Assembly: GCA_963823525.1 (NCBI GenBank)
Contig: CAWGLW010000004.1
Span: forward strand, 62,001-126,000
Direction of reading: 5' to 3'
Source of the DNA: CAWGLW01 sp963823525
Lineage (GTDB): Bacteria > Pseudomonadota > Gammaproteobacteria > Steroidobacterales > Steroidobacteraceae
DNA: 64,000 nt
In this document: positions 36,126 to 45,048 of the stretch, in pieces
Numbering within the stretch: the stretch's first letter is position 1
Layout: each line of letters starts with the position of its first letter
Notes under the pieces: generated by a model
The model's database searches: none
What the model was told of the DNA's origin: nothing
Seen by the model: the letters and a program-made list of their open reading frames with translations, nothing else
Program-made: the position numbers and the translations under genes

Positions 36126-36138
36126 ATGCTGAAAGCAT
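36126..36138. promoter_or_regulatory. Candidate TetR operator between regulator and AtuA operon
   Basis: ATGCT-GAA-AGCAT is a perfect 5-3-5 inverted repeat in the intergenic region, about 90 bases before the AtuA-like gene. AtuR-type regulators are known to bind inverted repeats in this position. Its size and location fit an operator, but I found only one copy. Confidence 0.4.
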
Positions 36139-36225
36139 TCAACGACAAAAGCAATACGACTGGCTTCTTTTTTTCCGGGAACGGTGCTACAAAGACCCGC
36201 CGGGTGGAAGCAAAGGGGACGCCGG

Positions 36226-38022
36226 ATGACCGGGAAAATCGTTCGAATCGGTGGAGCCAGCGGTTTCTGGGGTGATGCGTCAATGGCGACACCGCAACTG
36301 CTGGCTGACGGCCGGCTCGACTACCTGGTCTACGACTATCTCGCGGAAATCACGATGTCGATCCTGGCCCGGGCCCGCGCGAAAGACCCGGCACTGGGTT
36401 ATGCGACCGATTTCGTCTACTCGGCCATGAAGCCCAACCTCGCGGAGATTGCCAGGCAGGGCGTCAAAGTGATCAGTAACGCGGGCGGCATCAATCCCGG
36501 TGCCTGCGCGCAGGCCTTGCGTGAGCAGATACGGGCGGCCGGGTTGGCTCTGAACGTCGCCGTCGTCGAGGGTGACGACCTTTTCGATCGTCGCGAATCG
36601 CTCGCCTCGGCCGGCATCTCTGAAATGTTCTCGGGGGAAGCCTTCCCACCGACGGCCAGCGTCGCCAGCGTCAACGCATACCTCGGCGCGTTTCCTGTTG
36701 CGGACGCACTGGATCGCGGTGCGGACATCGTGATCACTGGACGGTGCGTGGACAGTGCCGTCACGCTGGCGGCCGGCATACACGAATTCGGCTGGGGCCG
36801 GGAAGACTGCGACCGGCTGGCGGGCGGCAGCCTGGCCGGCCACATACTCGAATGCGGAACGCAGGCCACCGGCGGTAATTTCACGGATTGGGAACAAGTG
36901 GTCGACAGCCTGGCCGACGTCGGTTATCCGATCGCGGAACTCGCGGCCGATGGAAGCTTCGTGTGCACCAAGCCGGCCGGTACCGGCGGCATGGTCTCGG
37001 TCGGCACCGTCGCCGAACAGATGCTCTATGAAATCGGCGACCCGGCTGCCTATGTCCTGCCCGATGTGACCTGCGACTTCTCCCGTGTCGTGATGAGTCA
37101 GGCCGGTAAAGATCGCGTGCAGGTGAGCGGCGCGCGCGGCCGCCCCGCCCCTGCCGCCTACAAGGTCAGCGCGACTTTCGCGGACGGATTCCGCGGCGGC
37201 GAAACCTGGACCATCTACGGCCGGGACGCGGAGAAAAAAGCAGAAAAAATCGCCGACAACGCGCTCGCGCGGGCGCGACGTGCGCTCGAAGCAAAGGGTT
37301 TGCCCGACTACACTGACACCTGTGTGGAGATTATCGGCACGGAGACTCATTACGGTTCGGCCCGCCGGATCGGCGAGGTCCGTGAAGTCGACATGAAAGT
37401 CGCAGCACGCCACCCGAGTGCCGCCGGGATCGAGATCCTGCTGAAGGAATTCATTGGCACCGCACTCGCAGCGCCGCCCGGACTGACTGCCTTCGCCGGC
37501 CGCCCAAGACCCTCGCCGGTGGTGCGGCTGTTTTCGTTCCTGCTGCCCAAGACGGCCGCCGAGATCCGTGTGGACGTCGAAGGTGAAACGCGATTCGTGA
37601 ACGACCCACTGCCGCAGGCCGGTGAGCCGGAGTCATACGCGGTGCCGATACCTGCCCCGCCGCCACCGGCATCCGGCGATAGCGTCGAGGTGTCGCTGGA
37701 GCGCCTGGCCTGGGCGCGCAGCGGCGACAAGGGCAACAAGGCCAACATCGGCGTCATTGCGCGCGACCCGCGATACATGCCCTACATCTGGGCCGCGTTG
37801 ACGCCGCAGCGCGTTACGAAGCGATTCGCGCATTTTCTGCAGGGACCGGTCGAGCGATTTGCCCTGCCCGGGCTCCCCGCCATCAACTTCATTCTGCACG
37901 ACGTGCTCGGCGGCGGCGGCATCGCCAGCCTGCGCAACGACCCGCAGGGCAAGGGCTACGCCCAGTTGCTGCTCGATGAGCCGATCCGGATTCCAGTCAG
38001 CCTGGCGGAGACCCTCCGATGA
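36226..38022 (+). CDS. AtuA-family protein with C-terminal ferredoxin-fold domain
   Basis: 598 residues from MTGKIVRIGGASGFWGD. Residues about 1-450 are the AtuA (DUF1446) domain: YLVYDYLAEITMSILARA, VISNAGGINPGACAQALR, DIVITGRCVDSAVTLAAG and KPAGTGGMVSVGTVAEQML. The C-terminal 110 residues (LAWARSGDKGNKANIGVIARD onward, abbreviated here) match the small AtuA-like ferredoxin-fold domain that is often a separate gene. AtuA is required for citronellol/geraniol use in Pseudomonas, but its reaction is unknown. First gene of the operon, ATGA overlap with the next. Confidence 0.9.
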   Translation: MTGKIVRIGGASGFWGDASMATPQLLADGRLDYLVYDYLAEITMSILARARAKDPALGYATDFVYSAMKPNLAEIARQGVKVISNAGGINPGACAQALREQIRAAGLALNVAVVEGDDLFDRRESLASAGISEMFSGEAFPPTASVASVNAYLGAFPVADALDRGADIVITGRCVDSAVTLAAGIHEFGWGREDCDRLAGGSLAGHILECGTQATGGNFTDWEQVVDSLADVGYPIAELAADGSFVCTKPAGTGGMVSVGTVAEQMLYEIGDPAAYVLPDVTCDFSRVVMSQAGKDRVQVSGARGRPAPAAYKVSATFADGFRGGETWTIYGRDAEKKAEKIADNALARARRALEAKGLPDYTDTCVEIIGTETHYGSARRIGEVREVDMKVAARHPSAAGIEILLKEFIGTALAAPPGLTAFAGRPRPSPVVRLFSFLLPKTAAEIRVDVEGETRFVNDPLPQAGEPESYAVPIPAPPPPASGDSVEVSLERLAWARSGDKGNKANIGVIARDPRYMPYIWAALTPQRVTKRFAHFLQGPVERFALPGLPAINFILHDVLGGGGIASLRNDPQGKGYAQLLLDEPIRIPVSLAETLR

Positions 38023-39641
38023 CCGTTTTCCAGAGCAAAGTGAATGTGAAATCGGAGGCCTTCATCGCCAACAGGGCCGACATGCTGGCCCTCGTTGAGC
38101 GTCTCCGGGGACTCGAAGCCAGAGCGGAGGCTCTGTCCGAGAAACGGCGATCCCGATTCGAAGAGCGTGGCCAGCTCACACCGCGGGAGCGGGTCGCACG
38201 GTTGCTGGACCCGGGTATGCCCTTCGTCGAACTGTACAACATGGCTAATTACCTGGTCGAGGACCCGAACCCGGACACCAGCGTTCCCGGCGCGAGCACG
38301 ATCACCGGCGTCGGTTTCGTCGGCGGCGTGCGTTGCATGATCATGGCGGATGACAGTGGCATCAACGCCGGTGCGATGACCTCGAGTTCGGTTCCGAAAG
38401 GTCTCGGCGCACTCGAACTGGCACAGCGCCACAAGCTGCCACTCGTGCACCTGGTCGAGAGCGCCGGCGCCAACCTGCTGAGCTACAAGGTCGAACTCTG
38501 GGCCCATGGCGGCGGGATGTTTCACGGCAAGGCCCTGCTCAGTGCGGCCGGCATACCGACCCTCGTTGTGCTGCACGGTCCATCGACGGCGGGCGGCGCC
38601 TACCAGCCCGGCATGAGTGACTACGTCATCGGGGTCAAGAAGAACGGCATGGCCGCACTGGCCGGCGCCGCGCTGACCCGCGCGGCGACCGGTGAAATTG
38701 CGAATGATCGTGACCTGGGCGGAACGGAAATGCACGCATCGGTTTCAGGCCTGGTCGAGTACCTTGCCGAAGACGACGCCCACGGCCTGTTGATCGCCCG
38801 CGACCTGCTCGAGCACCTGGACTGGAACAAGGACTGCCCGACCCTTCCGAACCGCGATTTTGCCGCACCGCTCTACGACCCGCAGGAGATCGCCGGCCTC
38901 GTACCCGTTGACTATCGAAAACCCTACGACATACGTGAACTGGCGGCTCGGCTGGTTGACGGTTCGGACTTCATCGAATTCAAACCGCGCTACGGCCCGG
39001 CGACCGTCTGCCTGCAGGCCAGCCTGTTCGGACACTCCTGCGGCATCATCGGCAACAACGGCCCGATCGATCCGAACGGCGCTGCCAAGGCCGCACAGTT
39101 TTTTCAGCTCTGCGACCAGGCCGATCAACCCATCATCTTCCTTCACAACACGACCGGATACATGGTGGGCACCGAATACGAACGGGCCGGGATGATCAAG
39201 CACGGATCAAAAATGATCCAGGCTGTCTCCAACGTCCGCGTTCCACGAATTTCGATGTACGTCGGTGCCAGTTTCGGCGCCGGCAACTACGGGATGTGCG
39301 GTTACGCGTACAAGCCTGACTTCCTGTTCGCCTGGCCCAACGCGGTCACGGGTGTCATGGGTGGCGAGCAGGCTGCACTGACGATGGAACAGGTCGCTCG
39401 TGTCTCTGCACGGCGCCGCGGCCAGGACGTCGATGAGGATGCACTGGCACGTCAGCGCGCCGCGGTGGTTGCACTCTATGACCAGCAGTCGGATGCGTTC
39501 TACACCTCGGGACGATGCATTGATCACGGCATCATCGATCCCCGCGATACGCGCCGGATCCTCGGCTTCGCGCTGGACACCTGCTGGGAATCACGCAATC
39601 GAAAACTGCAACCGAACAGCTTCGGCGTCGGCCGGATGTAG
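38019..39641 (+). CDS. Acyl-CoA carboxylase, carboxyltransferase (beta) subunit
   Basis: 540 residues. Two-domain carboxyltransferase: N half with RLLDPGMPFVELYNMANYL and VHLVESAGANLLSYK, C half with QPIIFLHNTTGYMVGTEYE and SFGAGNYGMCGYAYKP. It moves CO2 from biotin to an acyl-CoA. The order in the operon is that of geranyl-CoA carboxylase (AtuC/AtuF) or methylcrotonyl-CoA carboxylase (LiuB/LiuD). Which acyl-CoA is used cannot be told from sequence by eye; the neighbouring AtuA favours a branched isoprenoid chain. Confidence 0.9.
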   Translation: MTVFQSKVNVKSEAFIANRADMLALVERLRGLEARAEALSEKRRSRFEERGQLTPRERVARLLDPGMPFVELYNMANYLVEDPNPDTSVPGASTITGVGFVGGVRCMIMADDSGINAGAMTSSSVPKGLGALELAQRHKLPLVHLVESAGANLLSYKVELWAHGGGMFHGKALLSAAGIPTLVVLHGPSTAGGAYQPGMSDYVIGVKKNGMAALAGAALTRAATGEIANDRDLGGTEMHASVSGLVEYLAEDDAHGLLIARDLLEHLDWNKDCPTLPNRDFAAPLYDPQEIAGLVPVDYRKPYDIRELAARLVDGSDFIEFKPRYGPATVCLQASLFGHSCGIIGNNGPIDPNGAAKAAQFFQLCDQADQPIIFLHNTTGYMVGTEYERAGMIKHGSKMIQAVSNVRVPRISMYVGASFGAGNYGMCGYAYKPDFLFAWPNAVTGVMGGEQAALTMEQVARVSARRRGQDVDEDALARQRAAVVALYDQQSDAFYTSGRCIDHGIIDPRDTRRILGFALDTCWESRNRKLQPNSFGVGRM

Positions 39642-39657
39642 GCGGAGACACAGGGCA

Positions 39658-40482
39658 ATGGCGGTGAACAAGTACGAGACGCTGCTGATCGAAGGGAACA
39701 GTGAGTGGGTGACGATCTGGTTCAATCGCCCGGGCAGTCGCAATGCCCTGTCCGGCGAAATGGTCGACGAGTTGCGCAAGGCACTCGATGCAATCGCCAA
39801 CGACCCGCAGATCCGTGGTGTCACGATCCGCGGCAAAGGCGGTGTGTTCTGTGCCGGCGGCGATCTGAAAGGTTTCATGAAAGTCCTCCAGGGCGGAGAC
39901 AGTAGCGAGGCAGCCATCGCGCGTCTCAGCCGGGAAGCCGGCGAGTTGTTTGCGCGGGTCGAATCCCTGCCACAGGTCGTACTCATGCTCGTCGAAGGCG
40001 CGGCCATGGCCGGCGGACTCGGCCTGCTGTGCTGCGCCGATGTCGTTGCGGTCACCGATGACAGTCAGTTCGCGCTTACCGAAACCCGGCTTGGAATACC
40101 GCCGGCCCAGATTGCGCCGTATGTTGCCGAGCGCCTCGGCCTGCCCCGTGCGCGGCGATTGATACTCACTGCGGCGTCATTTACAGGTGCCGAGGCCGCT
40201 GCACTGGGACTTGCTGACCATGTCGTCCGCGACGCGGCCGGTCTCGAGGATATCGAGGCCGAAATCCGAAAACAGGTGTTGCGCTGCGCGCCCGGCGCGA
40301 ACGCCGAAACCAAGCGAATCCTGCTGGCGACTCGCCGGTTGTCCCGCGATGAGATGATCGACCTGGCCAGCAGCCGCTTCGCCCGGTGTCTGCTCAGCGA
40401 CGAAGGTCGCGAAGGTATTGCTGCGTTTGTCGAGAAACGCCCGCCCACCTGGGCCGGGCCGGGATCGAGGACGGAAACATGA
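39658..40482 (+). CDS. Enoyl-CoA hydratase (AtuE-like)
   Basis: 274 residues from MAVNKYETLLIEGN. Crotonase fold: VTIWFNRPGSRNALSGEMVD, oxyanion motif GGVFCAGGDLKGF and GAAMAGGLGLLCCADV, then FALTETRLGIPPAQIAP where catalytic glutamates are expected. In the Atu/Liu pathways this enzyme hydrates the glutaconyl-type product of the carboxylase. It stands between the carboxylase beta and alpha genes, as in atuCEF clusters, and its stop overlaps the next start (ATGA). Confidence 0.88.
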   Translation: MAVNKYETLLIEGNSEWVTIWFNRPGSRNALSGEMVDELRKALDAIANDPQIRGVTIRGKGGVFCAGGDLKGFMKVLQGGDSSEAAIARLSREAGELFARVESLPQVVLMLVEGAAMAGGLGLLCCADVVAVTDDSQFALTETRLGIPPAQIAPYVAERLGLPRARRLILTAASFTGAEAAALGLADHVVRDAAGLEDIEAEIRKQVLRCAPGANAETKRILLATRRLSRDEMIDLASSRFARCLLSDEGREGIAAFVEKRPPTWAGPGSRTET

Positions 40483-42476
40483 GCCGCATTCGCCGTATCC
40501 TCGTGGCCAACCGGGGCGAAATTGCAGTGCGCGTGATTCGCACGGCGCGCGCGCTCGGCTATCGAACCATCGCCGTCTACTCAGAAGCCGACGCCGACGC
40601 TCCGCACGTCCGGCTCGCCGACGACGCCGCGGCGATCGGTCCACCACCGGTCAATGAATCGTACCTCGATGCCCGCCGCATACTCGCGGCGGCCGCAAAG
40701 ACAGGAGCGGATGCGATACACCCGGGTTACGGATTTCTCTCGGAGAACGCGGCGTTTGCCCGCGCCGTCGAAGCCGCCGGTCTGACTTTCATCGGCCCGG
40801 CGCCCGAGTCTATCGAATTGATGGGAAACAAGGCGGCCGCACGGCGCCGTATGCAGGCGGCGGGCGTGCCTTGCGTCCCCGGATACGATGGCGAAGACCA
40901 GTCCGACGCTGCGCTCGGCAAGGCTGCCAGTGCGATCGGCTTTCCAATCATGGTCAAAGCGGCCGCCGGTGGCGGAGGACGTGGCATGCGCCTGGTACGC
41001 GACGCAGCCGGGCTGCCCGCAGCGTTAAAAAGCGCCCGGTCAGAGGCATTGAACGCATTTGGCTCTGAAGAACTGATTCTGGAGAAGGCCGTACTGCGGC
41101 CGCGCCACGTGGAAATACAGGTTTTCGCCGATTCGCAGGGCCAAACGATTCACCTGGGTGAGCGCGACTGCTCGGTGCAGCGACGTCACCAGAAAGTCAT
41201 TGAAGAATCACCCTGCCCTGCCATGACCCCGGCGCTACGCGAACGCATGGGGGCCGCGGCCATCGAGGTGGCACGCAGTATTGGCTATCGTGGGGCCGGA
41301 ACCGTGGAATTCCTGCTCGATCAGAATGCCGAGTTCTACTTTCTCGAAATGAACACCCGGCTGCAGGTCGAACATCCGGTGACCGAAATGGTCACCGGCA
41401 TGGACCTGGTGGCAATGCAGATTCGCGTGGCCGAAGGCAAGCCGCTGGGTCTGCAGCAGGATGAGATTGATATGTACGGTCACGCGATCGAAGCCCGGCT
41501 CTACGCCGAAGACCCGGCACAGGACTTCCTTCCGGTCAGTGGCCGGATTGCGCGATGGCAGCCGGCCGAAGGTGAAGGGATCAGGATCGATTCGGGTATT
41601 GTCGGCGGCCAGGCCGTCTCACCCTTTTACGACCCGATGCTGGCCAAGGTCATCGCCTGGGGTGAGGATCGGACTATCGCCATCCGTCGTCTCGTTGAAG
41701 CCTTGAAGCAGACGCGCCTGTTCGGCCTCAGGACCAACAAGGCGTTCCTGGTTGACTTGCTCGAAAGCGACACCTTTGCCAGCGGCGCAGCGACCACGGC
41801 GTTGATTGCTGAGGAGTTTGCCGACCCGGCCGGCCAGGAACGCGAGATCGACGCGAGCGATGCCGCGGTCGCTGGGGTGTTGCAGTTTCTTCTCGAGCGT
41901 GACCGCGCCCAGTCGCTCTCGCTGGGGTGCGGCATTGAACTGCTGGACTGGACGAGCCGCGGCCGGTCTCGTGCCTGCTTCCGCTACCGCAGCGGAGAGA
42001 CCGTGCTCGATGCCGTTGTCAGTCCCGAGGGTACCAACCGCTACACCGTCGAGATCGGCGAACGACGTATTGCAGTCGCGGTGCATTCAAGAGAGCACGA
42101 GACCGCCACGCTGGATCTCGACTCGCGCCGGATGCGCGTCGGGTATTACAGCGAGCGACCAGGCACTCTGCATCTCGCGATCGACGGTACGACGATCACG
42201 CTGCGCAACGAGCTGGCGTACGCCGGGCTGCCCGAAGAAAAGGGCAGTGGCGGGCGGGTGATCGCGCCGATGCACGGCGTATTGCTCGAGGTCTTTGTCA
42301 AACCGGGGGAGTCAGTCAGCAAGGGAAGCCGGCTCGCGGTTCTCGAGGCGATGAAAATGCAGCATGAGCTGCTCTCCGAAGTCGATGGCGTGGTTCAAGA
42401 GGTGCCACTGGCCGCCGGCGCACAGGTTGCCGCCGACGACCTGCTGTTCGAAATTTCTGTCAGCAACGGCGGCTAA
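40479..42476 (+). CDS. Acyl-CoA carboxylase, biotin carboxylase/biotin carrier (alpha) subunit
   Basis: 665 residues from MSRIRRILVANRGEIAVRV. Biotin carboxylase: ATP-grasp signature AAAGGGGRGMRLVRD, catalytic QRRHQKVIEESPCPA and MNTRLQVEHPVTEMVTG. The C-terminal biotinyl domain carries VLEAMKMQHEL, with the biotin Lys at 626. It carboxylates biotin with ATP and bicarbonate for the beta subunit. The overlap with the hydratase gene shows co-translation. Confidence 0.93.
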   Translation: MSRIRRILVANRGEIAVRVIRTARALGYRTIAVYSEADADAPHVRLADDAAAIGPPPVNESYLDARRILAAAAKTGADAIHPGYGFLSENAAFARAVEAAGLTFIGPAPESIELMGNKAAARRRMQAAGVPCVPGYDGEDQSDAALGKAASAIGFPIMVKAAAGGGGRGMRLVRDAAGLPAALKSARSEALNAFGSEELILEKAVLRPRHVEIQVFADSQGQTIHLGERDCSVQRRHQKVIEESPCPAMTPALRERMGAAAIEVARSIGYRGAGTVEFLLDQNAEFYFLEMNTRLQVEHPVTEMVTGMDLVAMQIRVAEGKPLGLQQDEIDMYGHAIEARLYAEDPAQDFLPVSGRIARWQPAEGEGIRIDSGIVGGQAVSPFYDPMLAKVIAWGEDRTIAIRRLVEALKQTRLFGLRTNKAFLVDLLESDTFASGAATTALIAEEFADPAGQEREIDASDAAVAGVLQFLLERDRAQSLSLGCGIELLDWTSRGRSRACFRYRSGETVLDAVVSPEGTNRYTVEIGERRIAVAVHSREHETATLDLDSRRMRVGYYSERPGTLHLAIDGTTITLRNELAYAGLPEEKGSGGRVIAPMHGVLLEVFVKPGESVSKGSRLAVLEAMKMQHELLSEVDGVVQEVPLAAGAQVAADDLLFEISVSNGG

Positions 42477-42502
42477 CGCCAGTCAACCCGAAGGTCCGAA
42501 CC

Positions 42503-43303
42503 ATGATGCAGCAGGCCATTGATTTTTCTGACGAGAGCGAAGCCCTCTACGGACTGCTTGAGCCGCTCAGCGACGCTGAATTGGCTCGCCCGACCCAGTT
42601 CAAGGGCTGGACGCTGAACAACATGATCGGTCACCTGCACGTATGGAACCGGGCTGCCGACCTGTCACTGCGTAATGGCGATGAGTTTCTCGCCTGGATG
42701 GCCACCGTCATGAAGGATCTCGTCCGCGGAGGCATGCGCGGCTTTGAAGACCGCTGGCTCGATGGCCGTCACGGACAGGCGCTGCTCCGGGAATGGCGTG
42801 AATTCTATCAACCGATGTCCGAGCGCTTTGCCTCGGCCGATCCAAAGTTGCGCGTCAAGTGGGCGGGCCCGGACATGAGCGTGCGCTCCTCAATGACCGC
42901 GCGCCTGATGGAAACGTGGGCGCACGCGCAGGCAGCCTACGACCTGATGGGTGTCGAGCGGAAAGACACCGATCGCATTCGCAACATTGCGCAACTCGGC
43001 ATCAACACCTTCGGCTGGACCTTCAAGAATCGCGGGCTGGAGCTACCCGGCGCCCCCCCGCGGGTCGTGTTACGGGCCCCTTCAGGTGCCCAGTGGGAGT
43101 GGAATCCGGAGAATACGACCGATCTCATCGAAGGTTCGGCCACCGAGTTCTGCCAGGTGGTCGCGCAGACCCGAAATATCGCTGATACGCAGTTGCGCCT
43201 AAATGGCGACGTCGCAACGAGCTGGATGGCGATCGCACAATGTTTTGCGGGACCCCCACAGGATCCACCGGCGCCGGGCACTCGTCACATCGCGCACGCC
43301 TGA
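42503..43303 (+). CDS. TIGR03084-type putative metal-binding protein
   Basis: 266 residues. DinB/maleylpyruvate isomerase-like helical domain: TQFKGWTLNNMIGHLHVWN holds the first histidine pair, METWAHAQAAYDL the third ligand, and the C-terminal half has GWTFKNRGLELPGAPP and GSATEFCQVVAQTRNI. The pattern matches TIGR03084 family metal-binding proteins, of unknown function, often met beside AtuA clusters. 26 bases after the biotin carboxylase gene, in the same direction, so likely the last operon member. Confidence 0.82.
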   Translation: MMQQAIDFSDESEALYGLLEPLSDAELARPTQFKGWTLNNMIGHLHVWNRAADLSLRNGDEFLAWMATVMKDLVRGGMRGFEDRWLDGRHGQALLREWREFYQPMSERFASADPKLRVKWAGPDMSVRSSMTARLMETWAHAQAAYDLMGVERKDTDRIRNIAQLGINTFGWTFKNRGLELPGAPPRVVLRAPSGAQWEWNPENTTDLIEGSATEFCQVVAQTRNIADTQLRLNGDVATSWMAIAQCFAGPPQDPPAPGTRHIAHA

Positions 43304-43336
43304 GCACTGAGCCTCGATGATGACCTCGCCGGCGAT

Positions 43337-43870
43337 CTACTCGTCCTGCGCGAGCGCCTGCAGGTCTCTGGCGTAAATGCCTCCCGCTGCAATGTAATGA
43401 TCAGCGCCCATCCGGATCATGGATTGCTCTTCTGCGCTCAGGATTCGCTTCACTTTTCCGGGCACGCCAATCACCATCGCGCCGTCCGGAACCTCCATGT
43501 TCTCCGGCACCAGCGCGTTGGCGCCGATCAGGCAACCCTTCCCGATTTTCGCACCGTTCAGAACGACGGCGTTGATGCCGATCAACGAACCGTCACCGAT
43601 TGTGCAGCCATGCAGCATGGCCTTGTGTCCCACCGTCACTCGCTCGCCGATGTGCATCGGACAACCCGGATCGACGTGCAGGACCGCCCCGTCCTGGATG
43701 TTACTGCCGGCGCCGATCGCTATGACGTCTTCATCCGCCCGGATCACGGCGTTGAACCACACGCTGGTACTGGCGCCGAGCGTTACGGCGCCGACAATGG
43801 TGGCATTGGGCGCAACGTAATGACCATCGCCGTTGAGAACGGGGCGCTTGTCTTCGAGCCGGTACAACAT
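43337..43870 (-). CDS. Gamma-class carbonic anhydrase-like protein
   Basis: About 177 residues from MLYRLEDKRPVLNGDG; the ATG follows GGGGA by seven bases, better than the upstream ATG. Left-handed beta-helix of hexapeptide repeats (ATIVGAVTLGASTSVWF). Three zinc-type histidines are visible in AVLHVDPG and VTVGHKAMLHGC. YrdA/CaiE relatives are poorly active or inactive, so carbonic anhydrase activity is only possible. Convergent with the operon end. Confidence 0.88.
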   Translation of the reverse strand: MLYRLEDKRPVLNGDGHYVAPNATIVGAVTLGASTSVWFNAVIRADEDVIAIGAGSNIQDGAVLHVDPGCPMHIGERVTVGHKAMLHGCTIGDGSLIGINAVVLNGAKIGKGCLIGANALVPENMEVPDGAMVIGVPGKVKRILSAEEQSMIRMGADHYIAAGGIYARDLQALAQDE

Positions 43871-43972
43871 TGATTTTCCCCGGTTCATGGCGGTTACGCC
43901 CGTGTGGCCGCGATCATCGGCCGACGGGACGGATCAGTGTTCAGGAAGATAACACGGCTCGGCGTGGCGTTT

Positions 43973-44845
43973 TCACGGCCACCCGGCGTGCGGCACTTTG
44001 ACGTCGGCGACTTCCACGCAGCCCTGGCGGGCCGCGGCCGCCTGCGTGTGATCTGAGGTTGGCGCGGTCAGCAGGTGCAATCTCCGGCCATCTTCTCCGC
44101 CAAGCATGCAGGCGAAGCAAGGCTGGCTGGTCTCGACCACATCGAGAACCTCACCCCCGGGGGCAACCAGTACACACTCCGGGGCCAGCGCATTGGCCAC
44201 CCAGACATTGCCCATCGCATCGAGACAGATGCCATCGGGTGCGCGCATGCCGACCGGCGCCCAGACCCGGCGGTTCGACAGGCTGCCGTCACTGTCGATA
44301 TCAAACGCGGTCAGGCACATGGCAAGCGTTTCGGCGACAATCAGCGTGGCGCCGTCCGGCGTAATCACGCTACCGTTCGGGAAATGCATCTCGCGCGCCG
44401 CGACCTGCACGGTGCCATCGGGATCGACCCGTACGAGCGTCGTGGTCGGATGATCGGCAATCAGCCCCTCGACACCGACACGCGCCATCGTCGCGTCGAG
44501 GTCGAAGCCAAAGTTCCCGACGTAGGCCGTTCCATTCGACCCGACGACCATGTCGTTGCACAGGTGCCGGGCCACCGAGCCAAGCTCTGCGTGCACCTGA
44601 ACGCCCTCGGGATCGACACGCAGGACCCGCAGCGTGCTCATTGCGACCACCAGCATGCGCCCGTCCGGCAACCAGCCCAGCCCGCTCGGCTGATCATCGA
44701 TCTGCAGCTGCACCGACACACGGCCCGATGCATCCATCGACTTGACCGCGCGATCGTAGAAATCACTGAACCAGAGGCGACCATCGTGCCAGCGAGGCCC
44801 CTCGCCGAAATACAAGCCTCTTGCCAATACCGACGCTCTGGTCAT
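43973..44845 (-). CDS. SMP-30/gluconolactonase-like protein
   Basis: 290 residues, six-bladed beta-propeller. Motifs LYFGEGPRWHDGRLWFSD, PSGLGWLPDGRMLVVAM, LCNDMVVGSNGTAYVGNFG and the calcium/metal Asn-Asp residues in GICLDAMGNVWVANA. It opens sugar or other lactones. GGGGAG lies eight bases before the ATG. Single gene. Confidence 0.88.
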   Translation of the reverse strand: MTRASVLARGLYFGEGPRWHDGRLWFSDFYDRAVKSMDASGRVSVQLQIDDQPSGLGWLPDGRMLVVAMSTLRVLRVDPEGVQVHAELGSVARHLCNDMVVGSNGTAYVGNFGFDLDATMARVGVEGLIADHPTTTLVRVDPDGTVQVAAREMHFPNGSVITPDGATLIVAETLAMCLTAFDIDSDGSLSNRRVWAPVGMRAPDGICLDAMGNVWVANALAPECVLVAPGGEVLDVVETSQPCFACMLGGEDGRRLHLLTAPTSDHTQAAAARQGCVEVADVKVPHAGWP

Positions 44846-44904
44846 GACTTTCGCTCCCCGAAAGCTGATACGGTTGCCCGCCGAATTCTCTTCGATCCTA
44901 CCCC

Positions 44905-45048
44905 AATTCGGGGACAGTTTACTTATCTCAATATTTTCAGACTTCGCGCCTGTTCCACGCTCGGCACAGTCTACCGAATCTCAGAAGCGGCACCCGCTTT
45001 CACCCGCTGACCGTTGATTTCCAGAGACAGGTAAACTGTCCCCGAATT
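44905..45048. mobile_element. 144-bp inverted-repeat element (RAYT/REP-type ends)
   Basis: Two 25-base arms, 44905-44929 and 45024-45048, are inverted copies that match at 23 of 25 positions; the outer 18 bases are identical (AATTCGGGGACAGTTTAC). Such ends are commonly seen around Y1-type REP-associated transposase genes, which I recall from other proteobacteria. The 94 bases between the arms encode no transposase. The right arm starts within the sstT stop codon, so the element lies exactly after the gene. No target duplication seen. Confidence 0.7.
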
